From Candidatus Methanoplasma sp. (GTDB taxonomy: Archaea; Thermoplasmatota; Thermoplasmata; Methanomassiliicoccales; Methanomethylophilaceae), in contig JAITQH010000037.1 in assembly GCA_031288985.1 (NCBI GenBank), positions 1 through 14,483 of the forward strand: a stretch of DNA of 14,483 nucleotides, read 5' to 3'. Each line of letters starts with the position of its first letter. Position 1 is the first letter of the stretch. Below, in pieces: positions 1 through 6,372 of this stretch. A program made the position numbers and the translations under genes. The notes under the pieces are model-generated. The model saw only the letters and a program-made list of their open reading frames with translations. It made no database searches and was not told where the DNA came from.

Positions 1-125
1 GTTCCTGTCTGTCTCCGATACCTTGCGGCGATGACTAAAACCTTTGCATCCGCAGACGCGGCCCGACGGACATTGGAGCCTTGCAGCAAAGAATGCGTGC
101 GGTTGTGTGCCACCACAGCAAACAT
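1..125 (-). CDS. Possible 5' fragment of an unidentified gene running off the left edge
   Basis: On the minus strand an ATG at 125 opens a frame with no stop to the window edge (41 codons, starting MFAVVAHNRTH). A TATA-like box (TATTTAAG on the minus strand, 148-155) is centred about 26 nt upstream of this ATG, the spacing expected for a leaderless archaeal transcript. I do not recognise the protein, and too little is visible for a domain call. A forward frame over the same bases is also open for 57 codons, so openness alone is weak support. The call rests on the promoter spacing and on divergence from the gene starting at 190. Confidence 0.35.
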   Translation of the reverse strand, partial: MFAVVAHNRTHSLLQGSNVRRAASADAKVLVIAARYRRQTG

Positions 126-147
126 CCTTTTTGTACTATGGAATACC

Positions 148-155
148 CTTAAATA
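148..155. promoter_or_regulatory. TATA-like box between divergent genes
   Basis: CTTAAATA reads as an archaeal box A on the plus strand, and its complement TATTTAAG may serve the minus strand. It lies about 26 nt from the minus-strand ATG at 125 and about 38 nt from the plus-strand ATG at 190. In the plus direction the predicted start would be near 177, giving a leader of about 12 nt that contains GGGG. Confidence 0.4.
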
Positions 156-189
156 CGTAAAACCTGCTTTTTAAACACTGGGGAACACA

Positions 190-651
190 ATGTATTGCAT
201 CAGATGCGGGAAAGAGATTGACGACGGGGTGCAGTTCTGCCCCGGTTGCGGCGGACCCACAAGCGGCAACGCCCGGCCTCCTCCTTACGGCGGAAATTAT
301 CAGGCGCCGCCTTACGGATACCAGCTGCCGCTGAAGAACACAGGAGTGGCTGTGATATTGGCATTCCTGTTCACAGGCCTGGGGCACCTTTACATCGGCA
401 AGATCAAAAGAGGGATAGCAGTGCTCATCGGCGGCATTCTGCTGCCTTCGATATCGTTGGTGCTCTTCCTGCCTTTTTTGATCGTGGACAGCGGCGGCGC
501 GACAGATCCCGCCATCGGCGCGTTCTTGGCGCTGCTGATAGTGGTCGGCCTCATAGACGTGATCTATTGGATTTGGAACATAGTTGACGCGTACAACTTG
601 GCCAAAGAGTATAACGACGTACTTCGCAACACCGGGAATCCTCCCTGGTAA
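190..651 (+). CDS. Zinc-ribbon TM2-domain membrane protein
   Basis: A 153-residue protein. Residues 1-22 form a zinc ribbon with cysteines at 3, 6, 17 and 20 (CIRC...CPGC). A Pro/Gly/Tyr-rich linker follows (about 27-47), then hydrophobic segments at about 52-70, 73-98 and 109-133. The motif ILAFLFTGLGHLYIGKIKRG near residue 56, together with the terminal YWIWNIVDAYNLAKEYN, is characteristic of the TM2 family (PF05154). The cytosolic zinc ribbon probably binds a partner or anchors at the membrane. No enzymatic residues are visible and the cellular role is unknown. A GGGG stretch 7-10 nt upstream may act as ribosome binding site. The gene converges with the next zinc-ribbon gene across a hairpin. 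The family call is firm, the function is not. Confidence 0.88.
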   Translation: MYCIRCGKEIDDGVQFCPGCGGPTSGNARPPPYGGNYQAPPYGYQLPLKNTGVAVILAFLFTGLGHLYIGKIKRGIAVLIGGILLPSISLVLFLPFLIVDSGGATDPAIGAFLALLIVVGLIDVIYWIWNIVDAYNLAKEYNDVLRNTGNPPW

Positions 652-665
652 CGTAAAAACACCTT

Positions 666-685
666 CCGACGGCCGCGTCCGTCGG
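666..685. terminator. Hairpin between convergent genes, likely bidirectional terminator
   Basis: A perfect 7-bp inverted repeat, CCGACGG (666-672) and CCGTCGG (679-685), has a 6-nt loop. It lies between the stop at 651 and the convergent stop at 704. T-rich tracts follow it on both strands (CTTTTCAGAATTTTC on plus, GTTTTTACG on minus). Confidence 0.5.
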
Positions 686-703
686 CAATCCTTTTCAGAA
701 TTT

Positions 704-1378
704 TCAGGAGCGCGATATAATGCGGGCGTACGCCTGCCGGACGGCGCCGAGCGCCTCATCCTTTGCCTTGCGGGCACCCGTAAGTTTCCCGCCTGCTATG
801 CCGTATGCGATCAACCCTTCCTGAAGGGCGTACGCGATCGCTGACCATTCCGCGTCCTTGGACGGGTCGTTCCAATATTCCGCTATGTCTTCGCGGACGC
901 CGTCCTGCACAAAGGACGCGTTCTCCGACGTTATCCCGCAGACCTCTGTGAAGAATGCCGATACCACATCCGCCGACACCATCTCGCCCGACCTCTTCCT
1001 GACGGGGTGTATCTTTCCGACCCGGGTTATGCGGACCAGCAGATCCGCACGGCACGGGATCATGCGGATATCGGCCTCCGACAGCCAAAGTGTGCAGGCG
1101 CCGATGTACGCGGCGGTCAGATCGGCCAGGGATTGTTCTTCGCCTATCCCCCTTTGCGCGGAGGCAAGAAGGGATTCCGCCCTCTGATGTTCGTTCAGCC
1201 TCTCGTCCGGGGTCTTGTGCCTTAACGCAACGGCCGTGCTGTTGATATATGCCGCGTCGTCCGCATTCGCCTCCGAACCCCCTTGGCGGCGGTATCCTCC
1301 GCCGCCCGCCGGTGCACCGCATGATGTGCAGAACGCGGCGCCTGCCGCGATCTCATTCCCGCATAATGTGCAGAACAT
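704..1378 (-). CDS. Zinc-ribbon protein with an unrecognised helical C-terminal domain
   Basis: With the start at the ATG at 1378 the product has 224 residues. This start puts the zinc ribbon (C3, C6, C17, C20; MFCTLCG...FCTSCG) at the exact N-terminus, as in the two neighbouring zinc-ribbon proteins; an upstream in-frame ATG at 1477 would overlap the ydbC-like gene by about 100 nt. A Gly-rich linker (about 22-35) leads to a soluble, mostly helical domain of about 185 residues that I do not recognise. There is no membrane segment. The start is 2 nt after the stop of the ydbC-like gene, so the two are probably cotranscribed. Function unknown; a regulatory or adaptor role is only a guess. Confidence 0.8.
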   Translation of the reverse strand: MFCTLCGNEIAAGAAFCTSCGAPAGGGGYRRQGGSEANADDAAYINSTAVALRHKTPDERLNEHQRAESLLASAQRGIGEEQSLADLTAAYIGACTLWLSEADIRMIPCRADLLVRITRVGKIHPVRKRSGEMVSADVVSAFFTEVCGITSENASFVQDGVREDIAEYWNDPSKDAEWSAIAYALQEGLIAYGIAGGKLTGARKAKDEALGAVRQAYARIISRS

Positions 1379-1380
1379 CT

Positions 1381-1605
1381 TCAGATTTCTCTTCCGGACA
1401 GTGCATCTTTGAGCACTCTGACCTCTTCGTCGGACAGTGTTATTCCTTTTCCCATCTTCTCTCCGTCCGGCGACCATTCCCGTATGTCATATTTCGGGTC
1501 TCTGTCATTCCAGCTGATGAGGTTCAGTTCTTTTGACCATCCTTTGGAGGATTCCGAAAGGACGGCGATCTTCTCGACAATCTCGTATTTGAATTCAACG
1601 GGCAT
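1381..1605 (-). CDS. ydbC: YdbC/PC4-like single-stranded DNA-binding protein
   Basis: A 74-residue protein starting MPVEFKYEIVEKIAVLS and containing SSKGWSKELNLISWN, PKYDIREWSPD and EKMGKGITL, the hallmarks of the bacterial YdbC family. This family has the PC4/p15 coactivator fold and binds single-stranded DNA as a dimer. I chose the ATG at 1605 over those at 1623 and 1626 because it gives the usual family length, has AGGAG about 9 nt upstream, and lies downstream of the start site predicted from the TATA box at 1643-1650. It is the first gene of a probable two-gene unit with the zinc-ribbon gene that begins 2 nt after its stop. A role in transcription or DNA repair is inferred from the family. 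Confidence 0.88.
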   Translation of the reverse strand: MPVEFKYEIVEKIAVLSESSKGWSKELNLISWNDRDPKYDIREWSPDGEKMGKGITLSDEEVRVLKDALSGREI

Positions 1606-1642
1606 CGGTTCGCTCTCCTGCATCATTTATGGGCGGTTATTA

Positions 1643-1650
1643 TATATAAA
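1643..1650 (-). promoter_or_regulatory. TATA box for the ydbC-like gene
   Basis: The minus strand reads TTTATATA here, a near-consensus archaeal box A. It is centred about 41 nt upstream of the ATG at 1605, so transcription should start near 1620, leaving a short leader that contains AGGAG. Confidence 0.6.
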
Positions 1651-1695
1651 AATGAGGAAGAAAAATAAGCGGGCGCGCCTATTCTCGCGTGAATG

Positions 1696-1703
1696 TTCAT
1701 ATA
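1696..1703 (+). promoter_or_regulatory. TATA-like box for the zinc-ribbon gene at 1739
   Basis: TTCATATA is centred about 39 nt upstream of the ATG at 1739. The predicted start near 1726 would leave a leader of about 12 nt containing GGGAG, a plausible ribosome binding site 7 nt before the ATG. Confidence 0.4.
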
Positions 1704-1738
1704 GCTGCACCACTTATTATTACCACGGGAGTATCATT

Positions 1739-2227
1739 ATGTACTGTTCAAAATGCGGAAATGAGGTCTCTGACGGGTCGGCGTTCTGCCCCACATGCGG
1801 CGGCCCTGTGGTTGGCGGCAGCGCCTCCAACCAGAACTACAACCAGAACTACAATCAACAAAGCCAGCAGCCTGCAGGCTTCTATAACAACAACAATTCC
1901 GGCGAACTCGGCGGCACCCTGACCATAATCATGGTTCTCGGCTTCATATGGGGCATACTGTCCCTGCTGGCAGGAGTGGTGCTCATAGGCGGATCTGTCT
2001 ACATCCTTTTCGCGGGAGGCGCCGTTTTCGGAGTCATCTCCATACTGAGCGGTTTCCTTGCGCTGATCTCGGCGTATTTCATCCACAAGAGGGAGAATTT
2101 CCAGTTGGCGTTCATCACCTGCATAATCGGATCCATTTTGGCGCTGCCTGTGGGCCTGATAGCAGGAATAATCGGACTGGTGTTCGCTTTCCTGTTGAAC
2201 AACGAGAAGGGCCGTTTCCACTCGTAA
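1739..2227 (+). CDS. Zinc-ribbon polytopic membrane protein
   Basis: A 162-residue protein. The N-terminal zinc ribbon has C3, C6, C17 and C20 (MYCSKCG...FCPTCG). A low-complexity Asn/Gln/Tyr-rich linker (about 31-55) contains an NQNY repeat. Hydrophobic helices follow at about 60-91, 94-114 and 121-153, compatible with three to four membrane passes and resembling DUF4064-type small membrane proteins. The ATG at 1739 is chosen over an open frame extending back to 1409 because it places the zinc ribbon at residue 1, as in the neighbours, and has GGGAG just upstream. Monocistronic by context, with a hairpin just after the stop. No catalytic residues are visible; function unknown. Confidence 0.85.
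   Translation: MYCSKCGNEVSDGSAFCPTCGGPVVGGSASNQNYNQNYNQQSQQPAGFYNNNNSGELGGTLTIIMVLGFIWGILSLLAGVVLIGGSVYILFAGGAVFGVISILSGFLALISAYFIHKRENFQLAFITCIIGSILALPVGLIAGIIGLVFAFLLNNEKGRFHS
1829..1852 (+). repeat. Two tandem 12-nt repeats inside the zinc-ribbon linker
   Basis: AACCAGAACTAC occurs twice in direct succession and encodes NQNY-NQNY, followed by a degenerate third unit. It lies in the disordered linker and is a likely site of slippage-driven length variation. Confidence 0.75.
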
Positions 2228-2235
2228 ACCTCAAA

Positions 2236-2251
2236 GCCGCCTTCGGGCGGC
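2236..2251 (+). terminator. Stable UUCG hairpin after the zinc-ribbon gene
   Basis: GCCGCC-TTCG-GGCGGC forms a perfect 6-bp stem with a UUCG tetraloop 8 nt after the stop at 2227. No immediate T tract follows, but a T6 run appears about 80 nt later, near 2331. It may act as a processing or termination signal. Confidence 0.45.
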
Positions 2252-2354
2252 CTCAAACATCTTTCATGCATCCGCATTGCTGTTGCCGCGCCTCGTAAAA
2301 AAGTGTGGATATTTTGGACAATCCTCGCGATTTTTTGACAAAAATGCGAATAGC

Positions 2355-2362
2355 CATAAATA
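2355..2362 (+). promoter_or_regulatory. TATA box for the membrane protein at 2386
   Basis: CATAAATA is centred about 27 nt upstream of the ATG at 2386, so the transcript is predicted to be leaderless or nearly so. No Shine-Dalgarno motif precedes the ATG, which agrees with this. Confidence 0.55.
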
Positions 2363-2385
2363 CAGATAGATAGATATGAAGTCTT

Positions 2386-2958
2386 ATGTCATTCTTTGAC
2401 AACAACAATAATGTGGGGCTGGCGCTCATAATCGTCGGTCTCATTGCAATAGTGGCAGGCATACTGCACCCTGTATTGGATGAGGAAAAAGGAGCGGCGG
2501 TGGCATACGGCATTGCCGGCATCATCAGCGGCATTATATTTCTGCTGTACGGGCTGAAAGTGAGAAGCGGAAGCAACGACAAAGTCGCGATAGTGTCGGG
2601 ACTCCTGAGGGCGGTCGGTATCGCCACAATCCTTCAGGCCATATTCGTCGCGGTGGGGTACTACCTGCTGAACGACGAAATAAGCGGAGCCGTTGGAGTC
2701 TTGGTGGTACAGATAATCATCGGTCTGATCTTCCTTTGGATCTCCGGCAAGGTCGCGGGAGCAAACAAGAACATCATAAGCAAGATCCTGTGGGTTCTGT
2801 TGGTCATATTCTCGCTTATCGCTGCGATCTTCAGCCTGCTGGGCGCCATCAGCAGCGACGTCACAGCCATCATCTCCGGCATCGCTTGGTTCATAGTGTA
2901 CATATATGTGTTCCTCGCAAGCCTGTCCGGCGAAGTGAAATCCGCGATGGGCATCTGA
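2386..2958 (+). CDS. Six-TM membrane protein of unknown function
   Basis: A 190-residue, very hydrophobic protein. Predicted membrane helices lie at about 10-30, 38-57, 75-95, 101-121, 131-155 and 160-180, with short charged loops (DEEKG at 32-36, RSGSND at 60-65, GANKN at 125-129). The N-terminus contains an Asn run (DNNNN) similar to that in the linker of the preceding zinc-ribbon protein, but no zinc ribbon is present. The start is supported by a TATA box 27 nt upstream. No conserved catalytic or transport motif is recognised. It could belong to the same small-membrane-protein family as its upstream neighbour with the ribbon missing, which is inference only. Confidence 0.82.
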   Translation: MSFFDNNNNVGLALIIVGLIAIVAGILHPVLDEEKGAAVAYGIAGIISGIIFLLYGLKVRSGSNDKVAIVSGLLRAVGIATILQAIFVAVGYYLLNDEISGAVGVLVVQIIIGLIFLWISGKVAGANKNIISKILWVLLVIFSLIAAIFSLLGAISSDVTAIISGIAWFIVYIYVFLASLSGEVKSAMGI

Positions 2959-3082
2959 ACCTCCGCAACCAAACTTTTTCCTATTTTTATACAAAAACCC
3001 TCATAACCATTAAATCATAGTTAATCGTATTTTGAACAGGTTGCAACGAAGAGCAACGATGTGATCGGAACGGGAACAACAG

Positions 3083-4393
3083 ATGGATAATGTATTCTTG
3101 ACTGTCCTGGGGGCAGTGTTGGCAGTTTTGGTCGTCATGTCCGCCTATTTCTCTGCCAGCGAGACGGCGTACTCCACGATGAACGTGATAAGGGTCAGGA
3201 ACCTCGCCAACGAAGGCGACAGGCGTGCGCAGAAAGCGGCGGAGCGCCGTGAGGATTACGAACGCCTCCTTACCACGATACTCGTAGGAAACAACATCGT
3301 CAACATCGCCGCATCGTCGATATGCGCAATGATATTCACCGAGGTGTTCGGCCTCATCGGAGCGGTGTACGCCACGGTATTCATGGCCACCGTGATACTG
3401 GTGTGCGGCGAGATAACCCCAAAGACGCTTGCCAAGCGCAACGCCGAACGCTACGCGCTCAGATTCGCGGGATCCCTTCACGTGGCGGAGATCGTGCTGG
3501 CCCCCATAGCGTTCGTGTTCATGAAACTCACGGGCGCCATATCCAAAGGCGCCAAGAACGACTCCGCCGAATCTCCGTCCCTTACGGAGGATGAACTCGT
3601 AGTCATGATAGACGAGATCGGAGACGAGGGGACGCTCGAGAAGAGGGAGACCGAACTCATCAAGTCCGCCATACAGTTCGACGACGTGAAGGTCTCCGAG
3701 ATACTTACGCCCAGGGTGGATATGACGGCCGTGGACATACGCACAAGCAGAGAGGACATGAAGAAGACGTTCCTGGAGACCCGTTTCTCCAGAATACCCG
3801 TGTACGACGGAACGATAGACAGGATAGTCGGGGCCGTGAACTCAAAGGATTTCTTCTTCAGCTACGTCAACGGCACGCAGTTCGAACTGAAGGACATCAT
3901 CAGGACGGTCAAGTTCGTGCCCGAGACGGCGAGCATAGCCACGCTTCTGGGGGATCTTCAGAAGGCGAGCGCGCAGCTGGCGGTGGTGCTGGACAACTTC
4001 GGCGGGACCGTGGGGATCGTCACGATGGAAGACGTCATCGAAGAGTTGGTGGGGGATATTTGGGACGAGAACGACGAGGTCGAACATCCTGTGACAAAAG
4101 AGGAGGACGGCAGCTACACCGTACTCGGAGAGGCCAACATATTCGACGCCATGGAACAGATCGGACTGCCGTTCGACCCCGACGGGTTCCATGCCCACAG
4201 CGTGAGCGGCTTCATCCACCACAGGCTTGAGAGGATCCCTCAGGTCGGCGACGTCATCGAGACGGACAACGCCACGATACTGGTGAAATCCATGAAGAGC
4301 AGACGCATCAAAGAGGCCAAGATAATCCCCGACCGCGACAGAGGGGATGCCCAAGAGACGTCCGTGGACGGCAAAGAGGTCACAGGGAACTGA
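3083..4393 (+). CDS. CNNM/CorC (HlyC) family transporter: DUF21, CBS pair, CorC_HlyC domain
   Basis: A 436-residue membrane protein. Residues 1-155 form the DUF21/CNNM transmembrane domain, with the conserved SASETAYST near 24-32, GNN at 69-71 and GEITPKTLAKR at 109-119. A CBS pair follows: CBS1 about 204-260 (SEILTPRVDM, SRIPVYDG) and CBS2 about 270-330 (VVLDNFGGTVGIVTMEDVIEE). The CorC_HlyC domain spans about 342-418 (DGSYTVLGE, SVSGFI, ERIPQVGD). Length and order match full members of the family, which are linked to Mg2+/Co2+ efflux or homeostasis; the CBS pair probably senses adenine nucleotides. The old name hemolysin does not imply toxicity. Its 3' end overlaps the convergent RNA-binding gene by 14 nt. 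The leader of over 50 nt and GGGAACAACAG before the ATG suggest a non-leaderless transcript. Confidence 0.95.
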   Translation: MDNVFLTVLGAVLAVLVVMSAYFSASETAYSTMNVIRVRNLANEGDRRAQKAAERREDYERLLTTILVGNNIVNIAASSICAMIFTEVFGLIGAVYATVFMATVILVCGEITPKTLAKRNAERYALRFAGSLHVAEIVLAPIAFVFMKLTGAISKGAKNDSAESPSLTEDELVVMIDEIGDEGTLEKRETELIKSAIQFDDVKVSEILTPRVDMTAVDIRTSREDMKKTFLETRFSRIPVYDGTIDRIVGAVNSKDFFFSYVNGTQFELKDIIRTVKFVPETASIATLLGDLQKASAQLAVVLDNFGGTVGIVTMEDVIEELVGDIWDENDEVEHPVTKEEDGSYTVLGEANIFDAMEQIGLPFDPDGFHAHSVSGFIHHRLERIPQVGDVIETDNATILVKSMKSRRIKEAKIIPDRDRGDAQETSVDGKEVTGN

Positions 4394-4802
4394 GGAACTC
4401 CAGGAGATTCCTGACGGCTATCTCCTTCCTTGCCGGATGGGACGCCGTCTTGCAGGTTATGGACATCACGTCCCCGTGATGCGCTATCGCATACTCCCCT
4501 CCGACCAGCTTCTGCTTGTCCAGGCGAAGGTAGAACACGCAGTCGTCGTCAACCCTGTTCTCAATATCGCTCTTTATCTCGGTGATGACGTCCGGGCCCA
4601 ATTTTCCGAACACTCTGACAAAATCCTTCTGCTTCGTCATCTCCTTGGACAGGATCAGGAGAGGGTTTCCGTGTTCGCTCTCCGAGACGTCCTCGACGAC
4701 CTCGTCGCCGGCAATGTCCGCCATTACCGAACGTATGAGATCCTCATTCTCTGTGGCGTAGCAGAACACCTGAATCCTCATCCAATGAAACGTTCCCTGC
4801 AT
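4380..4802 (-). CDS. COG1325/PF01877 RNA-binding protein (archaeal exosome-associated family)
   Basis: A 140-residue protein with MQGTFHWMRIQVFCYATENED at the N-terminus, HGNPLLIL at 44-51 and YLRLDKQKLVGGEY near 91-104, characteristic of the archaeal RNA-binding family PF01877/COG1325, described as a predicted exosome subunit. It probably binds structured RNA in the cytoplasm. Three in-frame ATGs exist (4814, 4802, 4781). I chose 4802 because a TATA-like box (4825-4833) is centred 27 nt upstream, predicting a leaderless start there. The 3' end overlaps the convergent transporter gene by 14 nt. The upstream gene ends at 4836, so this promoter overlaps that gene's stop region. Confidence 0.85.
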   Translation of the reverse strand: MQGTFHWMRIQVFCYATENEDLIRSVMADIAGDEVVEDVSESEHGNPLLILSKEMTKQKDFVRVFGKLGPDVITEIKSDIENRVDDDCVFYLRLDKQKLVGGEYAIAHHGDVMSITCKTASHPARKEIAVRNLLEFLSSL

Positions 4803-4824
4803 TGTTCCGCCCATGCCGTGGGCG

Positions 4825-4833
4825 TTAATAATA
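4825..4833 (-). promoter_or_regulatory. TATA-like box for the RNA-binding gene
   Basis: The minus strand reads TATTATTAA, centred 27 nt upstream of the ATG at 4802. It sits between the stop of the upstream membrane-protein gene (4836) and this start, so the RNA-binding gene can be transcribed on its own. Confidence 0.45.
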
Positions 4834-4835
4834 CT

Positions 4836-5297
4836 TCACCCGTCTTCGGGAAGAAGCGCGGCGAACGCCTCGGGGTCCTCAAGGGAGAATGTCACCACTC
4901 TCTTGCCCAGAAGCTTCAGGGATATCCCGCGTTCGTATCCCGCGCTGATGAAGTTCTTGAACTTGACGCCTCTCATGCCCCATCCGCTGTAGTTGCGGAT
5001 TATATCAATGTCTCCGATCTTGAAACCTATTACGTCCGACGTTCTGTATGTGTATCTTTTGATCAAAGTTATCCGGATCTCGTCGTTATCGACGGATATC
5101 TTCAGTTTGACAAAGAAGCACGCCAGTATCACGGCGGCAAATATCACCGTGGAAGAACCGAACATCCACAGTTCGGTCCCGATATCGTCGATCGCGGTGC
5201 ACAGCAGAATAAATGCGTCCGTGGCCGCGAGGATGGCAACGAGAGCGATGAACGATGCGCGCGGCATGACGTCGTGTACCTCTTCGAAGGCGGCCAT
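4836..5297 (-). CDS. Two-TM protein with PH-like C-terminal domain
   Basis: A 153-residue protein with predicted membrane helices at about 14-36 and 45-65, followed by a beta-rich domain (about 66-148). The C-terminal part (KISVDNDEIRITL, then SGWGMRGVKF, then GYERGISLKLLGKRVVTFSLEDPEAF) has the pattern of bacterial PH-like domains, in which a two-helix anchor precedes a small beta barrel reading a GWG/GxR stretch. Function unknown; a membrane-associated sensor or scaffold is likely. It lies 33 nt upstream of the RNA-binding gene on the same strand, and readthrough is possible, but the downstream gene seems to have its own promoter. The domain assignment is moderate. Confidence 0.75.
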   Translation of the reverse strand: MAAFEEVHDVMPRASFIALVAILAATDAFILLCTAIDDIGTELWMFGSSTVIFAAVILACFFVKLKISVDNDEIRITLIKRYTYRTSDVIGFKIGDIDIIRNYSGWGMRGVKFKNFISAGYERGISLKLLGKRVVTFSLEDPEAFAALLPEDG

Positions 5298-5377
5298 GGT
5301 GCACGAAAAGCAAGTTATCGGTTATGTTTGTTTCTATGGCGCGGACGCACGCCGCGCCCGATGGCAATCAAGGAAGG

Positions 5378-5385
5378 TTTATATG
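5378..5385 (+). promoter_or_regulatory. TATA box for tRNA-Ile
   Basis: TTTATATG, near-consensus archaeal box A, is centred 28 nt upstream of the mature 5' end of the tRNA at 5410, implying a leader of only a few nucleotides. Confidence 0.65.
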
Positions 5386-5409
5386 GTAAGTCTATATTCG
5401 AGAGGATAC

Positions 5410-5487
5410 GGTCCCATAGCTTAGACTGGCTGGAGCGCCCGGCTGATAACCGGGAGGTCATGAGGTCGAATCTCATTGGGACCACCA
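5410..5487 (+). tRNA. tRNA-Ile(GAT): tRNA-Ile (anticodon GAT), CCA encoded
   Basis: A full cloverleaf can be drawn. The 7-bp acceptor pairs GGTCCCA (5410-5416) with TGGGACC (5477-5483). The D stem is GCTT (5419-5422) with GAGC (5433-5436). The anticodon stem pairs CCCGG (5438-5442) with CCGGG (5450-5454) around the loop CTGATAA, giving anticodon GAT at 5445-5447. The variable loop has 5 nt. The T stem ATGAG/CTCAT (5460-5464, 5472-5476) encloses GTCGAAT. The discriminator is A5484 and CCA is encoded at 5485-5487. There is no intron. It decodes the AUC and AUU codons. Confidence 0.97.
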
Positions 5488-5497
5488 TACCCGTCAT

Positions 5498-5517
5498 CGG
5501 CCGATTCTGTTCGGCCG
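5498..5517 (+). terminator. Hairpin downstream of tRNA-Ile
   Basis: CGGCCGA (5498-5504) and TCGGCCG (5511-5517) form a 7-bp perfect stem with a 6-nt loop, 11 nt after the tRNA 3' end. It lacks a strong T tract, so it may be a processing or weak termination signal. Confidence 0.35.
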
Positions 5518-5597
5518 CTTCTGCGTTCTCTGCGTCCTTCCCACATACCGGAACCTTAAAATCCGCCGCAGGGAAAAATATGAAAAATAATCGGTTT

Positions 5598-5617
5598 CGG
5601 CCCGGCGGTCCGGGCCG
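5598..5617 (-). terminator. Hairpin terminator of the ppiC-DUF2188 operon
   Basis: CGGCCCGG (5598-5605) and CCGGGCCG (5610-5617) form an 8-bp GC-rich stem with a 4-nt loop just after the stop at 5626 on the minus strand. It is followed on that strand by AAACCGATTATTTTTC and further T runs. Confidence 0.55.
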
Positions 5618-5625
5618 TCGGCGGC

Positions 5626-5919
5626 TCACTTCTTCTGGAACTCGCCTGTCTTCTTGTGGGACACGACTCTGGATCCCTCGTTGTTGTTCTTGAGGCCTTT
5701 GACGTATTCTTCGGCCTCGGCCTTGGTTCTGAACAGCTTGGTGGCCTTCTCGTTCCCTTCGGCCTTGACCTGCCATTTGTCGTCTTCCGTGCGTTTGGTG
5801 ATATGCCAAACCTTGGGCTTGTCGCTCTTCTCCGCCGCAGGCTTCTTGGCGGCGGGTTTAGACTCTTCTTTCGGCGCTTCTTTCTTCTTAGGCTCTTCTT
5901 TCTTGCTGAAAATTCCCAT
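5626..5919 (-). CDS. DUF2188 protein with Lys/Ala/Glu-rich N-terminal tail
   Basis: A 97-residue soluble protein. Residues 5-36 are a low-complexity basic/acidic tail rich in Lys, Glu, Pro and Ala (EEPKKKEAPKEES). Residues 37-95 match the DUF2188 pattern: VWHITKR, KWQVKAEGNEKA, FRTKAEAEEY and the terminal SHKKTGEFQKK. The family has no firmly known biochemical role; its basic tail and small size suggest nucleic-acid or protein binding. It starts 16 nt after the parvulin stop and is preceded by AAGGGGA, so the two genes form an operon ended by the hairpin at 5598-5617. Confidence 0.88.
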   Translation of the reverse strand: MGIFSKKEEPKKKEAPKEESKPAAKKPAAEKSDKPKVWHITKRTEDDKWQVKAEGNEKATKLFRTKAEAEEYVKGLKNNNEGSRVVSHKKTGEFQKK

Positions 5920-5934
5920 TTTTATTCCCCTTTT

Positions 5935-6216
5935 TCATTTTTGATCCTTGACCAGGATCAGGTGCCATCCGAACTCTGTCTTCACAGGTCCTACGACATC
6001 GCCTTTCTTGGCATCGAAGGCCGCCGTCTCGAACGGCCTGACCATCTGTCCGCGTCCGAACCATCCGAGATCTCCGCCCTTCTTTCGGGACGGGCATGTC
6101 GAATGCTTCTTGGCCAAGTCTGCGAACTTCTCTCCGCTTCCTATCTTGGTCCTTATGTCTGCCGCTTCTTTCTCGGTCTTGACCAAGATGTGCGCGGCGT
6201 TTACCTCCTTCACCAT
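5935..6216 (-). CDS. ppiC: Parvulin-type peptidyl-prolyl cis-trans isomerase
   Basis: A 93-residue stand-alone parvulin domain, the same length as the small E. coli PpiC and similar throughout: AAHILVKTE (H9), FADLAKKHSTCPS (C41), GGDLGWFGRGQMV, PFETAAF and FGWHLI (H85). These include the two active-site histidines and the Cys/Met/Phe residues of the proline-binding pocket. It has no signal peptide, so it acts in the cytoplasm on prolyl bonds during protein folding. The ATG at 6216 is supported by a TATA box about 25 nt upstream; a longer open frame extending to 7614 is only the antisense of the GTPase gene. First gene of a two-gene operon with the DUF2188 protein. Confidence 0.95.
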   Translation of the reverse strand: MVKEVNAAHILVKTEKEAADIRTKIGSGEKFADLAKKHSTCPSRKKGGDLGWFGRGQMVRPFETAAFDAKKGDVVGPVKTEFGWHLILVKDQK

Positions 6217-6236
6217 GACAGACAAGTGGATTATGA

Positions 6237-6244
6237 CTTTATAG
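6237..6244 (-). promoter_or_regulatory. TATA box for the ppiC operon
   Basis: The minus strand reads CTATAAAG, centred about 25 nt upstream of the ATG at 6216, predicting a leaderless transcript. Confidence 0.55.
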
Positions 6245-6343
6245 AGATAACTGTAAAACTTCCCCATCCGTCCGACTTTTTTCCTGCGATCCGTCAACCG
6301 TACGGAGATTTGAGGCTCATTTCCCAGAAGCCTTTGAAAATGA

Positions 6344-6351
6344 TTATATGA
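6344..6351 (+). promoter_or_regulatory. TATA box for the membrane GTPase gene
   Basis: TTATATGA is centred about 26 nt upstream of the ATG at 6373. No Shine-Dalgarno sequence is present, consistent with a leaderless message. Confidence 0.6.
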
Positions 6352-6372
6352 GTATATGGGGATGCCCCGCCA

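Noticed and set aside
136..777. Minus-strand open frame of 213 codons
   Set aside because: It covers the TM2 zinc-ribbon gene on the opposite strand and the terminator hairpin; no protein features.
1409..1738. N-terminal extension of the zinc-ribbon gene at 1739
   Set aside because: The extension is antisense to the YdbC-like gene and would bury the zinc ribbon that is N-terminal in all three neighbours.
4347..5693. Plus-strand open frame of 448 codons
   Set aside because: It runs antisense to two supported genes and straight through the tRNA-Ile gene, so it cannot be a real coding sequence.
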